Shown piece after piece: positions 8,276 through 15,923 of a DNA stretch of 15,923 nucleotides. The stretch's first letter is position 1, and the number at the start of each line of letters is the position of its first letter. This DNA comes from Hepatocystis sp. ex Piliocolobus tephrosceles (lineage: Eukaryota > Apicomplexa > Aconoidasida > Haemosporida > Plasmodiidae), in contig CABPSV020000448.1 of the NCBI GenBank assembly GCA_902459845.2, positions 1-15,923 of the forward strand. The letters are read 5' to 3'. Under the pieces are notes generated by a model. The model was not told the origin of the DNA and did not search any database. It saw only the letters and a list, made by a program, of their open reading frames with translations. A program made the position numbers and the translations under genes.

Positions 8276-10791
8276 AACAAACAACGTAAAGATAACCTAA
8301 TTTTGTATGTGTATATGCACGTGTATATGTATATATGTATTTTATACATATAAAGTAAAATATTTATGTATTGAAACTTTTTTTTTTTTATTTTATTTTT
8401 AAGCACTTCACAATGTTTGGCACAATAAATAATATAATAATAGATAAAGACATAAATGTATGTACTCAAATACAATACGATGATACCGAATCCGCCCAAA
8501 ATGCTATTGAAGTTATGAATGGAAAAGAAATAGGTGGCAAAATTATAAATGTTTCGCCAAGAAAAATAGTAGAAAAATGCCAAGATATTATTTACAATAA
8601 AACAGAAGCACAACAAAAAACTCAGGTAAAAAAAAAAAAAAAAAAAAACTACACCTAAAAAAAAAAAAAATAGATCAATTTTTTAGTTTTGTTATTTTTT
8701 TAAAATTAAAATCAAACAAAGTGTATTATTTATTCGTTTATATATGTATATATTTTTGCATGTATATCTACATCTGTACATGTATATGTGTATTTTTTTT
8801 CTTTTTTTTTTTTTGTAGTCAAATAGTGATAACAAAAAAACGACACTTTTTGTTTTTTATCTTCCTCCTCAATGGGATGATCAAGACTTATATGATGTAA
8901 AATTATACAACTGTTTAAAAAAAAAATTTAAAAAAAAAATTATTTTGTGTGTGTTGTACATATGTAGGTATATATTTACATGCTTACATGTGTGAGCAAT
9001 ATATCCTTTATGTTACTGTTTTAACTACTTATACTTTTATTTTTATTTTTACTTTTACTTTTTTTTTTCTTTTTTAAGCAATTTAAATCATTTGGAAATA
9101 TAGAAAGTGCCACTGTCGCAAAAAAAAATGACAAAACAAGTAAGGGGTATGGATTTGTGGTATATAATGATTCTAACAGTGCTACACTTGCAATTTCGAA
9201 TATGAATAGAGTAGAAATATATGGTGGCAAAAGACTTAAGGTAGGAGTTGAAAAAAAAAAAAAAAGAAAAAGAAATAAAACGGAAGGAAGTGGGATGAAA
9301 TCATTTTTATGTTAACGTTAATTAATTATTGTAATTAATTATTGTAATTAATTGTTGTAATTAATTGTTGTAATTTATCGTTCTAATTAATCGTTGTAAT
9401 TAATCGTTGTAATTAATCGTTCTAATTAATCGTTGTAATTAATCGTTCTAATTAATCGTTGTAATTAATCGTTGTAATTAATCGTTCTAATTAATCGTTC
9501 TAATTAATCGTTGTAATTAATCGTTGTAATTAATCGTTCTAATTAATCGTTGTAATTAATCGTTCTAATTAATCGTTCTAATTAATCGTTCTAATTAATC
9601 GTTGTAATTAATTGTTGTAATTTACCCACGTTTTATTTTTCTCATGCCATATTTGTCTTACGCTTTATTAGGTTTTACTAAAAAACTCCAATGCGAATAA
9701 TAAGAAAAAAATAAAACCGGGATGTACTATTTTCGTTTTTTATCTACCAAATGACTGGAGTGACAAAGACTTAAAAAGGGTATAAATCCAAGGCAAAAAA
9801 TGAGTCATAAAATATATATTTTACACATAAATAATAATCGATTTGTTGAACTTTTTTACATATATGCACACACATATGTATATATAATGTTATTTGCATA
9901 TATTTTTGTTTTTATTTTATTCCTATTTTACTACTATTTTTGTAGCATTTTTCGCATTATGGTAATATATTAGGTGCTACAATAAAAAGAGAAAATAATG
10001 GTAAAAGCAGAGGTTATGGTTTTATAAATTTTGAACATCAACATAGTGCGGTCAATGCTGTTGCTGGAATGAATGGTTTTAATGTTGGGAATAAATATTT
10101 AAAAGTTTCCATAAAAAAGGGAGAAGAACAGTAAGTGTTGATAATGTCGTGAACGACTAAATAGGACTCATTTTTCACTTCTTTAAAAAAAAAAAAAAAA
10201 TAAAATAATAAGCCAACAAATAAACAAGCACATAAACAAATAAATGCATAATAAACCAAATGACTATCTAAGTAACTAACATTTATATATATTACACACA
10301 ACTTAACTTTTTTTTTTTTTTTTTTTTTTTTTAACTTTCAGGTATTTAGCACCACATTATTTGAATATGCATCGAAGACCAAACAATGTAACATAAAAGA
10401 ATTAGTATATAAAATTGTATACATTCAACTACGTGCACTTAAAAAATATGCATATGTATATGCATATATATTATACCTTTTTTCCCGCTTTCTTTTTTTT
10501 TTTTTTCCCCCCATTTTATAGTTGTATACTGTTGCTCCACCACCACCTCCTCCCTTAAGATGTCATTCAAACGACTCACCAGAGTATAATGCGAATGAAT
10601 TATTTTCTTCTATTCAAAACACTTTACAAAATAATAGATTTAATACGAGGGTTAATAACAACGATGTACATCAACCTTTTATGAATTCGCACTATGGACA
10701 TTTTCATTATAACTTTTTTAAAAATAACGACCATGGACAATATATTCAGCGATCTTATAATAAAAATTTTAACAACGTTGGAAAAACCTGA
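8137..10791 (+). CDS. RNA-binding protein with three RRM domains (eight exons)
   Basis: I assembled this from splice sites. Exons are 8137-8220, 8404-8625, 8819-8896, 9079-9240, 9672-9779, 9946-10130, 10342-10387 and 10522-10791. They total 1155 nt (384 aa plus TGA). All introns are GT..AG with T-rich acceptors; all are phase 0 except intron 6, which splits a Gln codon. RRM1 (about 11-84) has RNP2 IYVYNF but a degenerate RNP1. RRM2 (about 112-183) has LFVFYL and KGYGFVVY (150-157). RRM3 (about 202-275) has IFVFYL and RGYGFINF (240-247). RRM2 and RRM3 resemble the C-terminal RRM of CELF/Bruno proteins. A six-proline run (301-306) and an Asn/His-rich tail follow; no other domain is seen. It is likely to act in mRNA processing, stability or translation; the target and exact family are unknown. 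The start ATG at 8137 was chosen because it begins directly before RRM1; the open frame upstream is a (TA)n artefact. Intron ends are inferred and need transcript support. Confidence 0.87.
8226..8273. repeat. 48-nt poly(A) run five bases into intron 1
   Basis: The donor GTAAG at 8221-8225 is followed at once by 48 A. The run lies fully inside intron 1 of the RRM gene. Read through, it gives a false poly-Lys frame. Confidence 0.92.
9318..9622. repeat. 13-bp minisatellite inside intron 4 of the RRM gene (about 23 units)
   Basis: Tandem units follow ATTAATCGTTSTA, where S is G or C. The first four units and the last one have AATTATTG or AATTGTTG in place of the ATCGTT core, so the array is most uniform in the middle and degraded at both ends. 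Intron 4 is 431 nt while the gene's other introns are 134-211 nt. Without this array it would be of ordinary size, so the array is a later expansion. Confidence 0.93.
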
Positions 10792-10820
10792 ACTTATTAA
10801 AATTTTTAACATAGTGATAT

Positions 10821-10880
10821 ACGTATACATGTAAACGTGTGGTAAATACATGTACACGTGTGGTAATTACATGTATACGT
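10821..10880 (+). other. Inverted repeat / predicted stem-loop in the RRM gene 3' UTR
   Basis: ACGTATACATGTAA (10821-10834) and TTACATGTATACGT (10867-10880) are exact reverse complements separated by 32 nt. The spacer contains ACGTGT (10835-10840) and ACACGT (10854-10859), which could also pair. The same stretch reads as three imperfect 21-bp tandem units starting ACATGTA, two of them with CGTGTGGTAA. It begins 30 nt after the stop codon and is followed by an A-rich segment with AATAAA. It could be an RNA hairpin in the 3' UTR or a DNA-level element. Confidence 0.7.
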
Positions 10881-11251
10881 TTACGCTAAAAAAAAAAAAT
10901 AAAAAATAAATTGTAATATATATATATATATATATATACATTTGTGCTGGTGAAACATGTATTAACATACTAGAGTGGCTATCCTTAAAAACGCATTACT
11001 TTAAGCTGCATTTTAAATTAAATAATTTCGCTTTAAATTTTTTTATGTTAAAAATACTATGTTTTGTAATTTATAAAATATGTTATTTAACATGTAATTA
11101 AAAATATGGTTTACCGCTTGTTAAACAACGAAAAAATGTTAATAAACGTCGATTCATAATGACATATATGACGTAATAAGATCCGAGCAAAAATAAAAGC
11201 TCCAACACAGGGCTAAACCAAATTGCAAAGACAAGCTTAGAAGTAATAACT

Positions 11252-11289
11252 CATACATACACATACATACACACATACATACATACATA
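11252..11289. repeat. CATA/CACA tetranucleotide microsatellite
   Basis: CATACATACACATACATACA-type repeats continue to CATAATAATG. It is a simple-sequence repeat with no other function visible. Confidence 0.85.
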
Positions 11290-11446
11290 ATAATGAAGAA
11301 AATAATTATTTTTCTGAATACCTATTCAACGATTTACTTATATGTTTTATGTTGGATATATACCTATATGTGTATGTATATGTATCATGTTTAACTTTTC
11401 CTTTTTTTTTTTTTTTTTTAATTTTACTATTATAAAGTGAATGTAT

Positions 11447-11475
11447 AGCTAGCTAACTAACTAACTAACTAACTT
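11447..11475. repeat. (CTAA)n microsatellite
   Basis: AGCTAGCTAACTAACTAACT followed by two more AACT units forms a short perfect tetranucleotide array downstream of the convergent genes. Confidence 0.85.
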
Positions 11476-12022
11476 TTAAATTAAAAATAAAAAAATATAT
11501 ATAACTATTTATATTTTTAACAACTTTAATTTTACATATTTGCAGCATACTTTTTAATAAACAATAGTAATTATTACATATGCCCGTATGTGTGTGCGGT
11601 ACATAATATCGTGTATTATTTTTTCTCATTTTTTTCTAATTTTTTTTTTTTTTTTTTTTATAATAAAAATTAAATTGTGTTTTATAAATGTTAAAGTAGT
11701 AGTTATTATATGTAAAATAAGAATTAATAAATCATACAACAATAATATTTGTATGAAATAAAACATAATTGTATATACTTCAATTACCTATACATGTATA
11801 AACACTTATGTAGTAGTCACATTTTTCATGCATCTATAAACAGCTCTGCATGTATAGTTTGCAATAATCTAATTCACAACAGATAAATTACATGTCAAAA
11901 AAAACACGCATTAAAAAAAAAAAAAAAAAGATTTATTTCATAACTACACACGTAAATGAGTATATACCTATATGCGTACACTTATAGGCACCCATATATA
12001 TAAGTACGTACATGATAAAACT

Positions 12023-15000
12023 CTAAGATATATTGATAACCTTAAAGCTATCGTCAACTGTTTCGATATAATGTTTTGCTTTTACATTATTCGTAAAAAT
12101 AACAATATTCTTCTCAAATTGTTCTGCCTTTTTCTCTAACAACTCAGCAAATTTATAAAAATCTTCTTTCTTAGTATTCAATATTTGATTTCTGTAATCA
12201 TCACGATCCTGCTCAGTTTCGTTCGTTAAGATTCTATCCATCGATTCTTTCACTAAACCTAAACCTCTTTTAGGCATATCTATTAATCCTATAGCTTTAA
12301 TAATATATCTTTGTAAATCCTTTTCAGTCATACTCTCTGCAATTTTTCGTAACCCTTTAGGTAAATCTCTAAAAGCTTGTAATGTTTTTTCCAAATTAGG
12401 ATCTCTAGCTGAAAGATAAGTAACAGTTCCATCATAACTTATTTTTCCATTTACAATATAAGCTCCATTAAGTACTCTTATTATTGACCATAAATAACTA
12501 TTTCTTAATGCTAACATTACAACAACATAAGCAGGATTTAAATATTCACCTGCTTCAAATAAAACACCTGTCATAGCAACTGCATTTACAGTAGTAGAAT
12601 AAGTAAAAAATTCTTTTAAACCTTCATCTCTTTTTAATAGATTTTTTCGTATTATTTCATCATTCCAAAAACTACCTCCTAAAATGGTTGTATCTATTTC
12701 TGTTGTATTATATAATTCCTCTTCTAATGGTTGTTTTGCATAATTACTATGATCTTTTACATTGTTAGAACTTAACCAATCATCTACACCTGGTTTATAT
12801 GTATCAAAATAAGATAATAAGTTTTGTAAATTCGATTTTGCATCAACAAACACATTTTTTAAAGAATCCGTGTCACAAGCTATACTTATAATCATATTAT
12901 TACTATTAAATATTTTATCTCTTATTGTAGTTAACATTTTTTCTATTTTAGAATAATCTGTTTTTGCCAATTCTAACTGCTTTTGTAAATTACAATAATT
13001 CCTATAACCTGCTATAACATCACGAGCATATTTTTTTGCGTCAAAATTCGATCTTATATATTTAAGTAAAACTTTATGAGATTCTGACATTAAATTTGAT
13101 TTAAAACCATTTATACCACGATTTAAAATTTCAATAACCTTTTCTGAATTACTAAAATCAGCGTCTTTCAATGCTTCTAATGATAAATCTAATGCTTCTT
13201 GTATATTGTGATTTATTACATGTAATTCAAAATCCAAATATGCTGTAGCGTTGTATGGATTATTTACATTTAATTTATCAGAAAGAGATAATAACAAAAC
13301 ACCAGCTGAAACCGAACCTATTGATTTTTCCTTTAAAAGTACAAATTCTTCTGATGATCTCTTAAGAGTTCTGTTTTCAAATAATAACGTATTAAACAAA
13401 CTCAAATAGCCTAATTCTTCCAATGTAAAATGGTCTAATTTGAATAAAAATTGTAAATATACAATACCCATTGTCGGCATTTCGTATATTAACATGGGGA
13501 TTTGTTTTTTCATCAATTCATTATTTCCTTCTGTATGTCTTTTTATTTCATGCAATTTTGAAAATGTATTAGTAGTCTCATTTTTTAATATATAGTTTTT
13601 TACAAAATTATTATAATTGTCATCTAGCTTTTCTTTATTTAATTTTAGATCTGCATATAGCTGTAAATTATTATCTTCATCGATATTCGTAAAATATACA
13701 TTCACAGGTATTTCTAATGTTTTTTTATTCAAATCAGAAATACTAATCATTGGAAATTCATCTAAATGTTCAGGGGTATCTTCTTTATTTCTATAAATCT
13801 GTATTTGTTTATATTCATCAATAATAGTTTCCTTTTCTTCTTCACTTAATTTTTCAATCCTATTTTTTATGAATTGTTTTTCTGCCTTAATTTCCTCTAA
13901 TGTATAATTTTCATCCCCTTCAAGTAATACTATTACACGATGTTTATTATCGATAAAATGTTTTTGTATATACGTTTCGAAATAATTTGGTATGTTTTTT
14001 AAATTTTCTTTAATTACAGCAAGATATTTTTCAAAATCAAATATAATCATCGGATTTTTGTTATAATGAAGTTTTTCTGCTATATTGGATATGTAATTTT
14101 TACTTTTCATCACTTTTAATTGTGCCTCTTTTAAAGAATATTCAATTTGATTAATAGCTGCTTCAATTGCTATTTTATTAAATCCTGACTTTACTACGTT
14201 TTCTAATGCACTTATAACAATGTCTTCAAATTTTTTTTGCATCTCATCTAAACTTAAATTATCTTTTTCTTTTACCCCTTTTAACCCTATACTATATGTA
14301 TATTGTACTAAACCATCGTCTAGCCCTTCATCAATCACACTTTCACCTAATCCACTTTGTGTTAGAGTCTTATACAAAACAGATTCTGTTGTACCCGATA
14401 ATAAATAGTTTATAATTAATAATGCATAATAATCAACAGGAGAAGATAAACTTAGATCAATATCATAGTTTTCACATTTTTCAGGATTTAATAGCCAACT
14501 AATTGACAATATATTTTCCTTTTCAGTGTTACCAAATTTTTTTCTTACATAAAAAGGTCCTTTTTTATACCTCTGTAATTTTACATCTTCAACTGAGTCA
14601 TCACGATATTTACTATAATCTAACTCTGATAAATATTCATCCACCACATTTAACAATTCCATTGGATTTCTATTACTAGCAAAAAATAATTTTATTTTTT
14701 TGGGGTTATAATTTTTATAATAAAATTCTTTAAACTCCTCAAACGTTAAATTAGGTATATCTTTGGGATCACCACCACTATTTTTTGAATGTACATTATC
14801 TGGAAAAAGCATTTTTTTATATTCATAATATAAATTATATAACGGATTTGCAAACACACCTTTCATTTCGCTATATACAACTCCTTTGATTGATACCTTA
14901 TAATTTTTTATGAAGGTGTCATCACTCGATGTGCTAGTGACATTGGTACTAGTTTCAGTAACATTAGTACTAGAGCTTTCTGCATGTTCGCTTTCTTCAA

Positions 15001-15673
15001 TTGTATTTTGTGATTCCTCTTTTTTGTCTGTCACTTCTTCCAATTCATATGTCCAACCTTCTGTTTGGAAAATTATTTTGTTATGAAGCACATTGGGTTG
15101 GAACACACAATCCATATACACGTTCAAGATGTTGAAAAAATCTTTATTATTTATCGAACCGGCCATATAAAATGTTCTGTCATTATATGTACTTGCATTC
15201 AAATATGTGTTTAAAGAACCTTTATCTATTACCATAAACAATTCTTTGTAGTCATATTTTTTAGAACCAGATAAAACTGAATGTTCTAATATATGAGGAA
15301 TTCCTTTATTTGTGTTAGTTAACGTTTTAACGTAAAAAGAGAACATTTGATTAACATCCAATTCATCATTTGATCCTAATACTATAACTTGAGTTTTCGC
15401 TTTTTTATGTTCATAAACAGTGTAAGATAGGTCAAAGTTTTTATTATATCTACTATCCACTATAGAGTAGTTACTATGGTTAGGACGTTTGTCAATAACC
15501 CATTGTGGTACCTGTGTAGTATGTGTCATAGTGGAAGCTTTACTACGTGCTTCAACAAAAAAAAAAGAACTTTTAAAATAAAAACTATTTAATTTTTTAT
15601 CTGATCTTCCTAAAATCGCATGCATACAATGTCCAATGGCGCTAACATATCCTAATACCTTCATTAATTTCAT
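12023..15673 (-). CDS. FLN: Falcilysin, M16C zinc metallopeptidase
   Basis: Single-exon gene, 1216 aa (P. falciparum falcilysin is about 1193 aa). In Plasmodium, falcilysin cuts small globin-derived peptides in the food vacuole and degrades transit peptides in the apicoplast. The inverted zinc site HILEH is at 127-131 (H127, E130 catalytic, H131), with the distal zinc ligand E269 in VVYSEMKG. Other M16C blocks: SLNTYLNASTYNDRT (153-167), the NSGGDPKDIPNLT block (298-310), and the C-terminal substrate-binding R1066 and Y1072 in RVLNGAYIVNG followed by SARDPNL (1088-1094). The fold expected is two halves, each of paired M16 domains, joined by a helical linker (about 590-650). The N-terminus has a hydrophobic stretch (about 5-22) and then a basic, acid-poor segment to about 48, consistent with a signal plus transit peptide. 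An in-frame stop four codons upstream fixes the start region; M4 is possible. A Ser/Thr/Glu-rich insert lies at about 213-253. It faces the RRM gene tail to tail, so it is not co-transcribed with it. Confidence 0.97.
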   Translation of the reverse strand: MKLMKVLGYVSAIGHCMHAILGRSDKKLNSFYFKSSFFFVEARSKASTMTHTTQVPQWVIDKRPNHSNYSIVDSRYNKNFDLSYTVYEHKKAKTQVIVLGSNDELDVNQMFSFYVKTLTNTNKGIPHILEHSVLSGSKKYDYKELFMVIDKGSLNTYLNASTYNDRTFYMAGSINNKDFFNILNVYMDCVFQPNVLHNKIIFQTEGWTYELEEVTDKKEESQNTIEESEHAESSSTNVTETSTNVTSTSSDDTFIKNYKVSIKGVVYSEMKGVFANPLYNLYYEYKKMLFPDNVHSKNSGGDPKDIPNLTFEEFKEFYYKNYNPKKIKLFFASNRNPMELLNVVDEYLSELDYSKYRDDSVEDVKLQRYKKGPFYVRKKFGNTEKENILSISWLLNPEKCENYDIDLSLSSPVDYYALLIINYLLSGTTESVLYKTLTQSGLGESVIDEGLDDGLVQYTYSIGLKGVKEKDNLSLDEMQKKFEDIVISALENVVKSGFNKIAIEAAINQIEYSLKEAQLKVMKSKNYISNIAEKLHYNKNPMIIFDFEKYLAVIKENLKNIPNYFETYIQKHFIDNKHRVIVLLEGDENYTLEEIKAEKQFIKNRIEKLSEEEKETIIDEYKQIQIYRNKEDTPEHLDEFPMISISDLNKKTLEIPVNVYFTNIDEDNNLQLYADLKLNKEKLDDNYNNFVKNYILKNETTNTFSKLHEIKRHTEGNNELMKKQIPMLIYEMPTMGIVYLQFLFKLDHFTLEELGYLSLFNTLLFENRTLKRSSEEFVLLKEKSIGSVSAGVLLLSLSDKLNVNNPYNATAYLDFELHVINHNIQEALDLSLEALKDADFSNSEKVIEILNRGINGFKSNLMSESHKVLLKYIRSNFDAKKYARDVIAGYRNYCNLQKQLELAKTDYSKIEKMLTTIRDKIFNSNNMIISIACDTDSLKNVFVDAKSNLQNLLSYFDTYKPGVDDWLSSNNVKDHSNYAKQPLEEELYNTTEIDTTILGGSFWNDEIIRKNLLKRDEGLKEFFTYSTTVNAVAMTGVLFEAGEYLNPAYVVVMLALRNSYLWSIIRVLNGAYIVNGKISYDGTVTYLSARDPNLEKTLQAFRDLPKGLRKIAESMTEKDLQRYIIKAIGLIDMPKRGLGLVKESMDRILTNETEQDRDDYRNQILNTKKEDFYKFAELLEKKAEQFEKNIVIFTNNVKAKHYIETVDDSFKVINIS
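14915..15037 (-). repeat. Ser/Thr/Glu-rich low-complexity insert in falcilysin
   Basis: Residues about 213-253 are dominated by Ser, Thr and Glu, with an imperfect TNVT-type repeat. The insert lies between the HILEH motif and the distal Glu ligand, within the N-terminal catalytic domain, so it must loop out without disturbing the zinc site. Confidence 0.8.
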
Positions 15674-15858
15674 TTGTAATAATTACGCTATTTAAAACGC
15701 AAATAAAAAAAAAAAAAAATGCCTTTTAAGCGCTCAAGTTATAAAAATATATGTGAAAATATATTTATTTATAACTTTTATAATTACAATATAATATATA
15801 TATATATATATATATAATGCTTTTATTTTGTATGTAACATTTATATATATATATATAT

Positions 15859-15897
<39 letters not shown>

Positions 15898-15923
15898 TTA
15901 AACATGTAAATATTTGTAAATAT
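15674..15923 (-). promoter_or_regulatory. Upstream region of falcilysin (partial)
   Basis: This is the 5' flank of falcilysin up to the window edge. It is nearly all A/T, with an A-run at 15706-15719, (TA)n tracts at about 15793-15816 and 15840-15860, and an A-run at 15864-15894 (a T-run on the gene strand). Such tracts are typical of Plasmodium promoters and may exclude nucleosomes. No specific factor site or start point can be named. Confidence 0.4.

Larger units (their letters stand above)
10792..12022. other. Region between convergent RRM and falcilysin genes
   Basis: It must contain both 3' UTRs. No gene can be supported. It holds a 21-bp repeat with an inverted repeat (10821-10880), AATAAA hexamers on the + strand near 10895-10910, a (TA)n tract (10917-10937), a GC-enriched patch (about 11161-11250), CATA-type and CTAA-type microsatellites, several T or A runs, and an AATAAA on the minus strand (11932-11937) about 86 nt past the falcilysin stop. 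Confidence 0.7.

Noticed and set aside
8026..8616. 196-codon minus-strand open frame
   Set aside because: It lies antisense over exons 1-2 and intron 1 of the RRM gene and is held open by a 48-nt homopolymer and (TA)n; its Phe-run and Ile/Tyr-run content is artefactual.
9021..9230. 69-codon minus-strand frame
   Set aside because: It is antisense to exon 4 of the RRM gene, whose RNP1 motif shows the true coding strand.
9318..9622. CRISPR-like array
   Set aside because: Units are 13 bp head to tail with no spacers, in a eukaryotic intron; it is a minisatellite.
10038..10301. 87-codon minus-strand frame
   Set aside because: It is antisense to exon 6 and intron 6 of the RRM gene and runs through a T-rich tract.
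10388..10396. Alternative end of the RRM protein at the TAA directly after exon 7
   Set aside because: GTAACATAA would end the protein two codons after Asn295. However, a good T/C-rich acceptor at 10521 leads into a long in-frame exon with a proline run, so splicing is preferred; a minor unspliced form remains possible.
10624..10857. 77-codon minus-strand frame
   Set aside because: It is antisense to the terminal exon; Met/Ile-rich, with no recognisable domain.
14220..14408. 62-codon + frame inside falcilysin
   Set aside because: It is antisense to a conserved falcilysin segment (residues about 422-485).
1..15923. tRNA, rRNA, transposon or integrated element
   Set aside because: I looked for GC-rich cloverleaf-like segments, terminal repeats and transposase motifs and saw none. 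Only the patch at 11161-11250 stands out in composition, and it does not look like a tRNA.

Overview
The window is very AT-rich nuclear DNA with long A, T and (TA)n runs between genes. It carries three protein genes whose products are recognisably those of a malaria parasite (Plasmodium, Apicomplexa). One gene has small phase-0 introns with GT..AG ends and T-rich acceptors, which also fits Plasmodium. The falcilysin is clearly orthologous to, but well diverged from, the P. falciparum protein as I remember it. I therefore favour a non-falciparum Plasmodium species but cannot name it from this sequence alone.

Layout: (1) 1-3214 is gene-free upstream sequence full of minisatellites, a 64-bp perfect palindrome and (TA)n tracts. 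(2) 3215-5698 (+) is a single-exon PRMT5-type protein arginine methyltransferase of 827 aa. (3) 5699-8136 is an intergenic region with a 48-nt T run and a large T/G-rich tandem array. (4) 8137-10791 (+) is an eight-exon gene for a 384-aa protein with three RRM RNA-binding domains; I assembled it from splice sites, and all eight exons join in frame. (5) 10792-12022 is the region between two convergent genes, with a predicted hairpin and a GC-enriched patch. (6) 12023-15673 (-) is a single-exon gene for falcilysin, an M16C metalloprotease of 1216 aa with its zinc site intact. (7) 15674-15923 is the start of the falcilysin upstream region.

The order PRMT5 - RRM protein - falcilysin matches what I recall of P. 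falciparum chromosome 13 (PF3D7_1361000, _1360900, _1360800), so this looks like a conserved core chromosomal block and not an accessory or mobile region. The three genes have no obvious shared pathway: chromatin and Sm-protein arginine methylation, RNA binding, and peptide degradation in the food vacuole or apicoplast.

I found no convincing new biological system. The most interesting signals are: three RRMs split by a phase-0 intron at the same place, which suggests exon-module duplication; a 23-unit 13-bp minisatellite inside one intron with a two-letter variant code; a UGU-rich tandem array just upstream of the RNA-binding-protein gene; phased A-tracts upstream of PRMT5; and a GC-enriched patch with a 50-codon hydrophobic open frame between the convergent genes.
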